Positions 52,859 through 59,911 of a DNA stretch of 64,000 bases are shown here, piece by piece. This stretch comes from an uncultured Ruminococcus sp. (GTDB taxonomy: Bacteria > Bacillota > Clostridia > Oscillospirales > Acutalibacteraceae): the NCBI GenBank assembly GCA_958403905.1, contig CATXZD010000012.1, positions 24,275-88,274 on the forward strand, read 5' to 3'. Made by a program: the position numbers and the translations under genes. How positions within the stretch are numbered: the first letter of the stretch is position 1; the number at the start of each line of letters is the position of its first letter. The notes under the pieces are model-generated. The model did no database searches and had not been told where the DNA came from. It worked only from the letters and a program-made list of their open reading frames with translations.

Positions 52859-54085
52859 TTAGTTTTTACTATAAATTATTTTTAGCTCCGCAGGTCCGTT
52901 TTTCAGTTTTTCTTTGTCAATGCAAAACAAATTTGTTCCTTTCTCACTATCCTCTAAATAAAATAAATATTTGTTGTCACCTATAAAGAATTCATTAGAA
53001 AAACCATCGGGGAAATCAATACTTGTAATATAATTTCCTTTTTTATCATAGACATCATATTCATTTCTTTCTATATCATCAATTGTTTTTGCCGATCTGA
53101 TATAAACAAATGAATCGTCCTCATAATAAAGATCATAGATATTTTTAAATTTGTAATTTAGTTTTATGCTTTTACCGTTCTTATCAAACAAATATAGATT
53201 TTTAACTTTTTCATCATAATCAGCATCGGTATATAGCATATTATCATCTGAAAATCCCTGAAAGACTATTCCGTTTCGGGATAATTTGGAAGAAAGCGTG
53301 TATTCCTCTTCACCCTCGGGAGTATAAATAAATATATACTCCAAAGGAGAAATATCTGCCCCATCCAGCATATCATTAAATTCCTTTTCGTCTTTATATC
53401 CGCTTACACAATAATACATATTATTTCCGTAGGCAATCATATTGCTCAGTTCCGGATTATATAGTTCAAGATTATCTAAGTTAAAACACACCTTAGTATT
53501 TTGGCTTTCTAAGCTGTAACTCTCTACATTGCTGTTTGCATCTGTTGTGTAATAAATCATACCTCTATGCATTATCCAGCGTTTTATCTGTTTATTTATA
53601 GAAAAAATCTTTTTTGACTGCGTGCCGTCCGATTGTGCTTCATATATTGAATTTATAATAATCAGTTTATTTCCCTCAAAATATGATTCGTCTATTAATT
53701 TATATATCTTATTATTTATAAAATAATAATCAGTGTTCAATAAATTATCAGATAAATACGCATCACATCCTGCCAGTTTACTTTGATCCGTTTCCTTATC
53801 GTGCAGACAATTCACCTTATTACACAGTGGTGTAGCATTCAACGTTTTTTCATCTACAAAATATAAAAAATTATTTAGCGAAAAATAGTATCCGTTATTA
53901 CCTTTTTGAACAGTAATATTTCCTGTAGAAGAACCGCAAAAATCATACTGATAATCCTGATTTTCCACAAATGTATTTGATGTTATATATTTAGTGCCAT
54001 TGTTACACCCAAAGCTGCCTGCCAATAAGGCAAGCAGCAGAAGTATAGTAATTATTTTAGTAATAAAAACTTTAATAGTATGCAT
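52859..54085 (-). CDS. Cys/His-motif lipoprotein after agrBD
   Basis: A 408-aa lipoprotein with signal and lipobox GSFGC (Cys27), then a propeller-like body with PLCNKVNCLHDKE and AGCDAYLS, the family motif also found at 44943, 49667 and 51863. Its start overlaps the end of the secreted-protein gene at 54536-54072 by 14 nt, so the two are translated together. The gene is last in the agrBD operon apart from the small frame at 52809. It has no neighbouring permease, unlike its paralogues. Confidence 0.8.
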   Translation of the reverse strand: MHTIKVFITKIITILLLLALLAGSFGCNNGTKYITSNTFVENQDYQYDFCGSSTGNITVQKGNNGYYFSLNNFLYFVDEKTLNATPLCNKVNCLHDKETDQSKLAGCDAYLSDNLLNTDYYFINNKIYKLIDESYFEGNKLIIINSIYEAQSDGTQSKKIFSINKQIKRWIMHRGMIYYTTDANSNVESYSLESQNTKVCFNLDNLELYNPELSNMIAYGNNMYYCVSGYKDEKEFNDMLDGADISPLEYIFIYTPEGEEEYTLSSKLSRNGIVFQGFSDDNMLYTDADYDEKVKNLYLFDKNGKSIKLNYKFKNIYDLYYEDDSFVYIRSAKTIDDIERNEYDVYDKKGNYITSIDFPDGFSNEFFIGDNKYLFYLEDSEKGTNLFCIDKEKLKNGPAELKIIYSKN

Positions 54086-54536
54086 TAATAAAAACCGTCC
54101 TATTTGATGACGCTGAAGTTTTTATACAACTTGCATATCCGGAAGCTTCTATCTTTGCAAGTCTGGAATAACCACTTAGCCTTGAGGTAGAAACCGTCCT
54201 TAGTTGATAGGTAGCATCACTTGTAATATAACTGTTATTTCCTGAATAAATAGCTGTTGTTCCATTTGTTTTAACGTATTGCACACTGTTTTTACTTTTT
54301 AGTGTAGTAGAACCTCCATTTGTAACTTCCCAACAACTTCCAACAGCACTACCATCTTCTGCAGATAGTTTTAATGTATATCCATTAGTTGTTTCGTTGC
54401 TTGCTACAGTTACAGAATGACCATCAGTCGAATAACTAATGGCTTCCGCACTTATTGCCGCAAACGATGACATTGCACACACCGCAGCCAATGTTGTTAA
54501 TGCTATTCTTTTGATTTTACTTACCTTTTGTTTCAT
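54072..54536 (-). CDS. Small secreted protein, paralogue B
   Basis: A 154-aa protein with a signal peptide (MKQKVSKIKRIALTTLAAVC, then AMSSFAAISAEA) nearly identical to paralogue A, followed by a diverged Ser/Thr-rich mature part. Both have an N-x-G-Y-T-x-x-L-S segment (NGYTLKLSAED here, NGYTHRLSFNV in A) and an I/V-T-N-G-G box. The ribosome binding site is weaker (AAGATGAGAC) than in paralogue A. It is transcribed after agrBD. Function unknown; likely secreted at high cell density. Confidence 0.75.
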   Translation of the reverse strand: MKQKVSKIKRIALTTLAAVCAMSSFAAISAEAISYSTDGHSVTVASNETTNGYTLKLSAEDGSAVGSCWEVTNGGSTTLKSKNSVQYVKTNGTTAIYSGNNSYITSDATYQLRTVSTSRLSGYSRLAKIEASGYASCIKTSASSNRTVFINAYY

Positions 54537-54611
54537 AGACTTAGTCTCATCTTAAATTCATATAATTTTAATAATTTAGATGTAATGCTATCCAAACAAA
54601 ATCAAATTTTA

Positions 54612-54640
54612 AACCATTGGACTCTCCTCCTCCTCTCATT
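54612..54640 (-). promoter_or_regulatory. Strong ribosome binding site with two-codon ORF, copy B leader
   Basis: A GGAGGAGGAGAGTCC segment is followed by ATG GTT TAA. It lies between the agrD stop and the secreted-protein gene, and matches the copy A leader at 52484-52500. Confidence 0.45.
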
Positions 54641-54649
54641 TTCAAAAAA

Positions 54650-54799
54650 CTACTTCTTTAAGATGCTTTTAAGATTTTCGGGTTCTTTAGGCTGTCTGAG
54701 TCCAAATATTGAAGCAGAACCGCAAGCGTATGAAGCAAACTTTTCGGCTGTTTTTTTAATTATACCTGCAGCCATTTTTTTCGTTGTATTAGCTTTCAT
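54650..54799 (-). CDS. agrD: AgrD-like cyclic peptide autoinducer precursor
   Basis: A 49-aa peptide: an amphipathic N-terminal helix (MKANTTKKMAAGIIKKTAEK), a short core (FASYACGSASIFGL) and a conserved acidic/proline tail (RQPKEPENLKSILKK), the three-part plan of cyclic lactone autoinducer precursors. The Cys in ACGSASIF is the likely thiolactone residue, with ring size uncertain. The ATG overlaps the agrB stop (ATGA). AgrB should cleave and cyclise it, and the kinase at 56860 should sense it. It resembles Clostridial AgrD peptides in its QPKEPE segment. Confidence 0.88.
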   Translation of the reverse strand: MKANTTKKMAAGIIKKTAEKFASYACGSASIFGLRQPKEPENLKSILKK

Positions 54800-55386
54800 A
54801 GTTTCTTTTTTCTCCTTTCCTTTATTTTTCCTAATATTATCAGTACTGAAATCAGCAGCAGCGTATACGACAGTAAACTGCCGTAAACTACCGAATAATA
54901 GTGCATTATAAATGACACAAAACTTATCAGCGCTGAAATTAATGTTGCTTTCAGCTTTAATTCCGTTTGTTTTTCTGCGGGAATCGGTTTGTTTCTGTTT
55001 TCTACCGGACTGAAAATCACAACAACTGATAAAGCAAACAAATTCATTGGCGCGATCAGATATTCGCAATGGTATGCTTTCACAAATTCAAATAAAACCA
55101 ACACCAGAGCAAACGCAATACAGAAAAACAGGTTGCATCTGAAATATGTATCAGCATGATAACCGCCTGAAAACTGTCTGATTGGAATAAAAACAGCTAA
55201 AAAAATCACACTTTCAATAAACCGTCCTGTTACTGCACCTATTGATAATATCAGCACTATATTAAGCATAGTTGACAATGCAATTTCTATTCCGTATTTA
55301 TAGCAACTGAATTCATCAATATCTTTTGATATTTCTTTTGAATCTGCAAGAAACTCTGTTATTCTTTCTGATATTGCCTCAATCAA
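54796..55386 (-). CDS. agrB: AgrB-like peptide-processing membrane endopeptidase
   Basis: A 196-aa membrane protein with about five or six helices. The catalytic pair is His77 in QFSGGYHADTYFRC and Cys84, the same positions as in Staphylococcus AgrB when the TTG at 55386 is used. AGAGG lies 8 nt before that TTG, whereas the GTG at 55395 overlaps the ribosome binding site. AgrB cuts the C-terminal tail of AgrD and forms the thiolactone during export. It is the first gene of the operon, and its promoter carries two GGCACA repeats. Confidence 0.92.
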   Translation of the reverse strand: MIEAISERITEFLADSKEISKDIDEFSCYKYGIEIALSTMLNIVLILSIGAVTGRFIESVIFLAVFIPIRQFSGGYHADTYFRCNLFFCIAFALVLVLFEFVKAYHCEYLIAPMNLFALSVVVIFSPVENRNKPIPAEKQTELKLKATLISALISFVSFIMHYYSVVYGSLLSYTLLLISVLIILGKIKERRKKKL

Positions 55387-55411
55387 ATTTATCACCTCTT
55401 TATCACAATTT

Positions 55412-55474
55412 AACTATATATCATAAAATACAGCACGTCTACAATTTTGGCACAACGTGAAAATTTCAGGCACA
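55412..55474 (-). promoter_or_regulatory. Agr-type promoter of agrBD with two GGCACA repeats
   Basis: GGCACA occurs at 55449 and 55469 (20 bp apart) on the plus strand. The -10-like sequence TATGATATATAGT lies at 55412-55425 on the minus strand. A TTGTAG -35-like box sits about 20 bp from TATAGT, an overlong spacer like that of staphylococcal agr promoters. Regulation by the LytTR regulator at 57588 is inferred. Confidence 0.7.
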
Positions 55475-55484
55475 AAAAGCAAAA

Positions 55485-55524
55485 AAAGATGTTTCTGACA
55501 AACCGCCAAAAACATCTTTTTATA
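55485..55524 (-). terminator. Terminator of the regulator-kinase operon
   Basis: AAAAAGATGTTT pairs with AAACATCTTTTT, followed by a T-rich stretch on the minus strand, 20 bp after the kinase stop at 55544. It separates agrA/agrC-type genes from agrBD. Confidence 0.85.
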
Positions 55525-55543
55525 AAAGTAAACATAAATGTGT

Positions 55544-56860
55544 TCATAGATATTTTAATATTATATAGCAAATAAAAATGTCGTCATTTTCAAAAAAGTC
55601 TGCTATTCCGTTATACTTTTTTGCAATATCTTTAATTATTTTCGTTCCCAAGCCGTGCAGGTGCTTATCTTTTTTTGTTGTTATCAAGTTCGGATTATTT
55701 TTGATTACCGAACCGTTAATCGAATTTTTCATACAGAACGTATAGCTTGATTCATCTTTTTTGACCGAAAAATGAATCTGTCTGTTTTTATTTACTTTTT
55801 TGCACGCGTCAATAGCATTGTCAAACATATTGCTTATAAGACTGCACAAGTCAAGGTCATCAATACCGCTGAAATCCGACACAGTGACAATTGAGGTTTC
55901 AATATCCAAGCCTTTTGCTACTTCTGCTTTGCAGTTTACTACAGCATTTACTATATTGTTGCCGGTATTGACATAATTCCCCGAAACAGACCTCCGGTCA
56001 AGATAATCTCCTACATACTTCTTTGCTTTGTCAAAATCTCCGCTCTCTAATAACGATGCAATTACAATGTTATGATTTTTAAAATCATGGCGCAGCTTTC
56101 TTATGGTTTCATATTGACTTTCAGCATTTTCCAGATATTGCTGTTGATATTTTTGTTGAACTCTGAGCAGCTGATTTTCCCTTACCGCACTGTTTTTTAT
56201 GCTTAAATTCACTACAAGATAAACAGTTACAATATTATTAACTACTATTCCTAATATACATATTACAATCAGCCACCTTATACTATCTGTGATTTTCTGT
56301 AGTGATATAAATGTCAGCAAAATCAAAATAACTATACTGATAAAAAGTACCGCTAATATCAGCACCCATTCGCGGTTGCTCAAATCGCTTTTGTTTTCGT
56401 GTTTGAAAATTCCCAGTGTGAGCTTGTATATGTACAGAATAATAAGCTGGCACACCAATACACTTATAAAACGTTCAAGTGACTGAGCAGCAAAAATATC
56501 ATTCAATTGCCGATGGAATAACACCGAGGAAAAATTGGCGACTAAAGCAGTAACTATGCTGATAAAAATTATAGAAAAAGAGGAAATAAAAAGTTTTTTC
56601 AGCACTTTTCCTTTAAGCCTCAGCAACGAATAAACAAATACTATTGCTATATACGCATATACATATAAACCCTCAAAGTATATAAAATAGTTAATTAAAG
56701 TAATGACAACGGTCAATAAAACGCTGCATCCCAATCCGCCGCTTTTTATAAAGGAACGCTTTTCTTTATCTCCGAGAATTGAGTACACATAATGAGAGAC
56801 TAAAACCCCTTGAAACAAATTAATCCCGATTTCAAACAATATCCAAAGAATATCTTTCAT
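55544..56860 (-). CDS. agrC: AgrC-like GHKL sensor histidine kinase
   Basis: A 438-aa kinase with about six membrane helices in residues 1-225, a coiled linker, the acceptor motif LRHDFKNHN, N-box SNMFDNAIDACKK and G-box KHLHGLGTKII. It overlaps the regulator stop by 4 nt. Its position next to AgrB/AgrD genes and the agr-type promoter indicates that it senses the cyclic peptide. The operon order is regulator first, then kinase, then a terminator before agrB, which is unlike the four-gene agrBDCA order of Staphylococcus. Confidence 0.92.
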   Translation of the reverse strand: MKDILWILFEIGINLFQGVLVSHYVYSILGDKEKRSFIKSGGLGCSVLLTVVITLINYFIYFEGLYVYAYIAIVFVYSLLRLKGKVLKKLFISSFSIIFISIVTALVANFSSVLFHRQLNDIFAAQSLERFISVLVCQLIILYIYKLTLGIFKHENKSDLSNREWVLILAVLFISIVILILLTFISLQKITDSIRWLIVICILGIVVNNIVTVYLVVNLSIKNSAVRENQLLRVQQKYQQQYLENAESQYETIRKLRHDFKNHNIVIASLLESGDFDKAKKYVGDYLDRRSVSGNYVNTGNNIVNAVVNCKAEVAKGLDIETSIVTVSDFSGIDDLDLCSLISNMFDNAIDACKKVNKNRQIHFSVKKDESSYTFCMKNSINGSVIKNNPNLITTKKDKHLHGLGTKIIKDIAKKYNGIADFFENDDIFICYIILKYL

Positions 56861-57588
56861 ACCAGTTTCCTTAAATATAAAATATGTTTTTCAATTACTT
56901 CTTTTTTAAGATTTCGACTTAGCGGTAATCTTTTATTTATAGTTTTAAGCTCAATTTCATCGTTGCTTTTGTCAATGAAATCAACATACCGCAGATTAAC
57001 AATATAGCTCTTATGTATTCTGATAAAATCATACTTTTCAAACTTATTTTCATAATCTTTTATCGTTGTCCTCATTCTGAATGGAGAGTCTTCATCGCTG
57101 ACAAAAAAATTAACATAGTGTTTTTCGCTTTCAAGATAGACAATATTTCTAATCGGTACAATATGACTTCTTGAAAATTCATCCTCAAACGTAAAAGTTT
57201 CATTTTGTTTTATATGGAACATCAACTTTTCTGCCGCATTATTAAGACCTTTAATCAGAATATCTCTGGAATTTTTTCTGATAAAATCAAAAGGCTGAAA
57301 ATCAAAGCTGTCATACACCAACTCCGAATGGGAAGTAATAAAAATAATATAGCACTTTGAAAACTCTGCTCTTATTGATTTAGCCACATCAAATCCCGTG
57401 AGATTAGGCATATCAATATCAAGAAAAATAACGTCGAAATTCTTTCTGTTATGAGCCTCAAGTAAAGCCCTGCCCGAAATAAAGCAAAATATTTCAAAGT
57501 CAGCCGTGTATTGCCCAAACAAAGTAGTCAGGGTAGGCTTTAAAAACAAAAGTATTTCTCTGCTGTCATCGCAAACTGCTATTCTCAT
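56857..57588 (-). CDS. agrA: LytTR response regulator (AgrA-like)
   Basis: A 243-aa protein: receiver with CDDS (6-9) and phospho-acceptor Asp57 (VIFLDIDMP), then a LytTR domain (about 140-240; IVYLESEKHYVNF, RIHKSYIVNL). GAGGTGA lies upstream of the ATG. It leads the kinase and should bind the GGCACA repeats upstream of agrB (55449) and of the secreted-protein operon (52531). A single reverse-oriented copy, TTGTGCC, lies about 265 bp upstream of it at 57851, so autoregulation is possible but weakly supported. Confidence 0.9.
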   Translation of the reverse strand: MRIAVCDDSREILLFLKPTLTTLFGQYTADFEIFCFISGRALLEAHNRKNFDVIFLDIDMPNLTGFDVAKSIRAEFSKCYIIFITSHSELVYDSFDFQPFDFIRKNSRDILIKGLNNAAEKLMFHIKQNETFTFEDEFSRSHIVPIRNIVYLESEKHYVNFFVSDEDSPFRMRTTIKDYENKFEKYDFIRIHKSYIVNLRYVDFIDKSNDEIELKTINKRLPLSRNLKKEVIEKHILYLRKLV

Positions 57589-58036
57589 TATAGTTTTTCA
57601 CCTCAAAAAATTTCATTAGATTAATGATTAATAATTTATGTTCAATGTTTTCTTATACGCCAAAATCTTTGATTCTAATAACGGAGAAAGGTTATTCTAA
57701 CGTAATAATTATGCAATAGCACACACAGAAACGAATCTCACTATTAAGTTATTATATCACATAATAGTAAAAATTTAAACAATTATATGAAAAATGACCT
57801 TATTTGTCGAACTTTCTATTTTATTACATTTGGGGACAAAATTTAACCTGTTGTGCCTAAACTATTGATTATTTTATTTTAGAAATTATAATGAAATTAA
57901 ACAATAGTTTTAAACAACAAACTATTGTATTGTACATTCGTACACAAAGCAGGATTTCTAATCCGCTTAACCTGTTATATTATGCTGTGCAAACCATTAG
58001 GGTAAACAGCTATTATTTCAGGAACAAATTGTAGAA

Positions 58037-58122
58037 AACATTTCGTATATATTTGCACCCCTTAACCCTTAATTTATATTGAAAAAATTGTACTCGTAAG
58101 TGCAGATATATCGAAATGTTTT
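58037..58122. other. Long stem-loop with T-run, possible terminator or small RNA end
   Basis: AACATTTCGTATATATTTGCAC pairs with GTGCAGATATATCGAAATGTT around a 41-nt loop, and six Ts follow. Its transcript is unknown. Confidence 0.4.
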
Positions 58123-58687
58123 TTACGCAAATATGCGTGATTTTTAGTCACACATATCAATTTAATATTTTGCAGAAATGCAAAGCTTCTATAAGTGAGA
58201 GGTGTGATAAAAATCATGTAACTTTGTCCGATTAATCTAAATTACACTAAAGTATTTTCGGGTTAATCAGACTAAATTAAATTTCGAGCATATTTCTACG
58301 CTCAAACTACAATTGAATATTTTTTAATAAACGGAAGAATGAAGAAAAAATAATTTTAATTTGGTTCAAAGAGCAATCGATATTATCTGACATATTGATT
58401 TGATGAACAAGAATATGAGAAAAAGTAATTAGTTTTCTTCCGAACGGTACCGATTTTCAATAGAAAACGGCGGACGTTAATTTTTCACGTTTATGCGCTC
58501 CCCACAAACCGTGTGGAACAGACGTAACTGTTCCGACGCCTTAAATCAGAGTTCGGATACGCTCCCTGCTCTGTAAAATTAAGCAAAATGCTTAAGGGGC
58601 GTTGAAAGTATACGCTGCATTCCGTGCAAACTAAAATTGTATGGCTGTTAATGCAGTAAAAATGCTTTCCGTCCGAACAATACGAAA

Positions 58688-58715
58688 TTGTTCAAAAACT
58701 GCAGGAGATTATACT
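58688..58715 (+). promoter_or_regulatory. Candidate promoter of the starch-binding protein gene
   Basis: TTGTTC and TATACT are separated by 16 bp, about 85-110 bp upstream of the ATG at 58798. This matches a sigma-A pattern moderately well. Confidence 0.4.
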
Positions 58716-58777
58716 AGTGATAAAGCAGCAAAATCACAGGAACAAAACTAAACCGAAAATTAAAATTCGGAATTGAC

Positions 58778-58796
58778 AACGTAAGGAGGTTACGTT
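58778..58796 (+). promoter_or_regulatory. Ribosome binding site presented in a hairpin loop
   Basis: AACGTAA and TTACGTT form a perfect 7-bp stem enclosing the GGAGG ribosome binding site as its 5-nt loop, directly before the ATG at 58798. This is unlike a normal open site and may tune translation or mRNA stability. Confidence 0.6.
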
Positions 58797-58797
58797 T

Positions 58798-59736
58798 ATG
58801 AAAAAGGTTATAAGTTTATTATTAACAGCATTAATGGCATTCTCAGTTGTAACTGTTGGTGCAGTTTCAGCTTCCGCAGCAGTTGAAGAAGACACCGCCC
58901 CTGCTATTACAGCCGGTTCACACATCTTCTTCGACAACACAAACACACAGTGGACAAATGTTTACTTCTATGCTTGGAACTACGGTTACTTCGGTGACAG
59001 CGTTCCTATGGAAGTATCCGATAAAGGACCGAATATGTACGAAATCGTTGTTCCGCAGGATGTCCCCAACGGCGCAGAGTATTTCCTCTTCAAGAGTGCA
59101 GAAGACTGGAGCGGTCAGCAAACACCAAACCAGACTGTTGAAACAGGATATAATACTTACAAACCCGTATTTGACGAAGCTGGCAATATGACAGTAACAA
59201 AGTTAAATACAGAAGATCCTGCAACACTCGAAGTTGCTATTACTCCATATTCAAAGAGCTTCACAGGTTCAATTGATGTTACCGTTTATGCTTTCAACAC
59301 AGGTGATACGACTGCAACATATCAGATTGGCGACGCTGATCCTGTAGCTTTCACAGCTCCTACAACAATCAACCTTACAGATACTGCAACCGTAACAGTT
59401 ACAGCAGGTACGGCAACAACATCCTGCACATTCACAAAGATTCAGGACGCAGTTATTACTGTTGATGCAGGTAAATATACAGGAGACATTTATGTATATA
59501 CCTATGGTGGTGATAGAGTAGCTCCCGGCTTTGAGCAAATGACATATGATGCTGTTAATAAAGAATATAACTACGTTATTAATGGCTCAGCTCATGTCAT
59601 TTTCACTACAACTAATGATTGGTCAACAGCTAAAAAATTCTTGATCTATGACGAAGATGATGTTCTTCTTGCAAATCAGGAACCCCTCGTTAATGCCGGA
59701 GATGAAGTAACATATCATTTAGCATTAGCAGCTTAA
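58798..59736 (+). CDS. Secreted CBM26-like starch-binding protein
   Basis: A 312-aa protein: signal peptide (1-28, ending SASAA), a starch-binding module of CBM26 type (about 40-120; IFFDNTNTQWTNVYFYAWN, then FLFKSAEDWSG), a threonine-rich Fn3/CHB_HEX-like spacer (about 140-215) and a second carbohydrate-binding-like beta domain (about 220-305; YTGDIYVYTYGGDRV, TNDWSTAKKFLI). There is no enzyme domain and no dockerin, so it is likely a free starch-granule-binding protein that sticks cells or enzymes to starch. The next gene carries a related module. The ribosome binding site sits in a hairpin loop. Confidence 0.85.
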   Translation: MKKVISLLLTALMAFSVVTVGAVSASAAVEEDTAPAITAGSHIFFDNTNTQWTNVYFYAWNYGYFGDSVPMEVSDKGPNMYEIVVPQDVPNGAEYFLFKSAEDWSGQQTPNQTVETGYNTYKPVFDEAGNMTVTKLNTEDPATLEVAITPYSKSFTGSIDVTVYAFNTGDTTATYQIGDADPVAFTAPTTINLTDTATVTVTAGTATTSCTFTKIQDAVITVDAGKYTGDIYVYTYGGDRVAPGFEQMTYDAVNKEYNYVINGSAHVIFTTTNDWSTAKKFLIYDEDDVLLANQEPLVNAGDEVTYHLALAA

Positions 59737-59827
59737 TCAAAATTATCATTCATAAAATATTAAATTAATATTTCAAATCTGCTTTATCACTAATTAATAA
59801 CTAATCTCGTACAGTCTCGTAAACTGT

Positions 59828-59852
59828 GGGAGCGGCAATTTTTGCCGCTCCC
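59828..59852 (+). terminator. GC-rich hairpin after the starch-binding gene
   Basis: GGGAGCGGCAA pairs perfectly with TTGCCGCTCCC around a 3-nt loop. No long T-run follows, so it may be a weak terminator. Confidence 0.65.
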
Positions 59853-59911
59853 TATACGAGTTTTATAGGACATTTTTATATAAACATATATTTTAAGAAA
59901 GGGCGTTAATT

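Larger units (their letters stand above)
57589..58797. other. 1.2-kb noncoding region between the agr regulator and the starch-binding protein
   Basis: No convincing gene is present. It holds a TTGTGCC site (57851), three AAACTATTG words (57859, 57902 inverted, 57919), a long stem-loop (58037-58122), several small perfect hairpins (GGAACAG/CTGTTCC near 58512; TTAAGC/GCTTAA near 58580; CCGAA/TTCGG near 58753), and a candidate promoter TTGTTC-16-TATACT at 58688-58715 for the next gene. The last 350 bp before the ATG look like a structured leader. No known riboswitch class was recognised. Confidence 0.45.
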
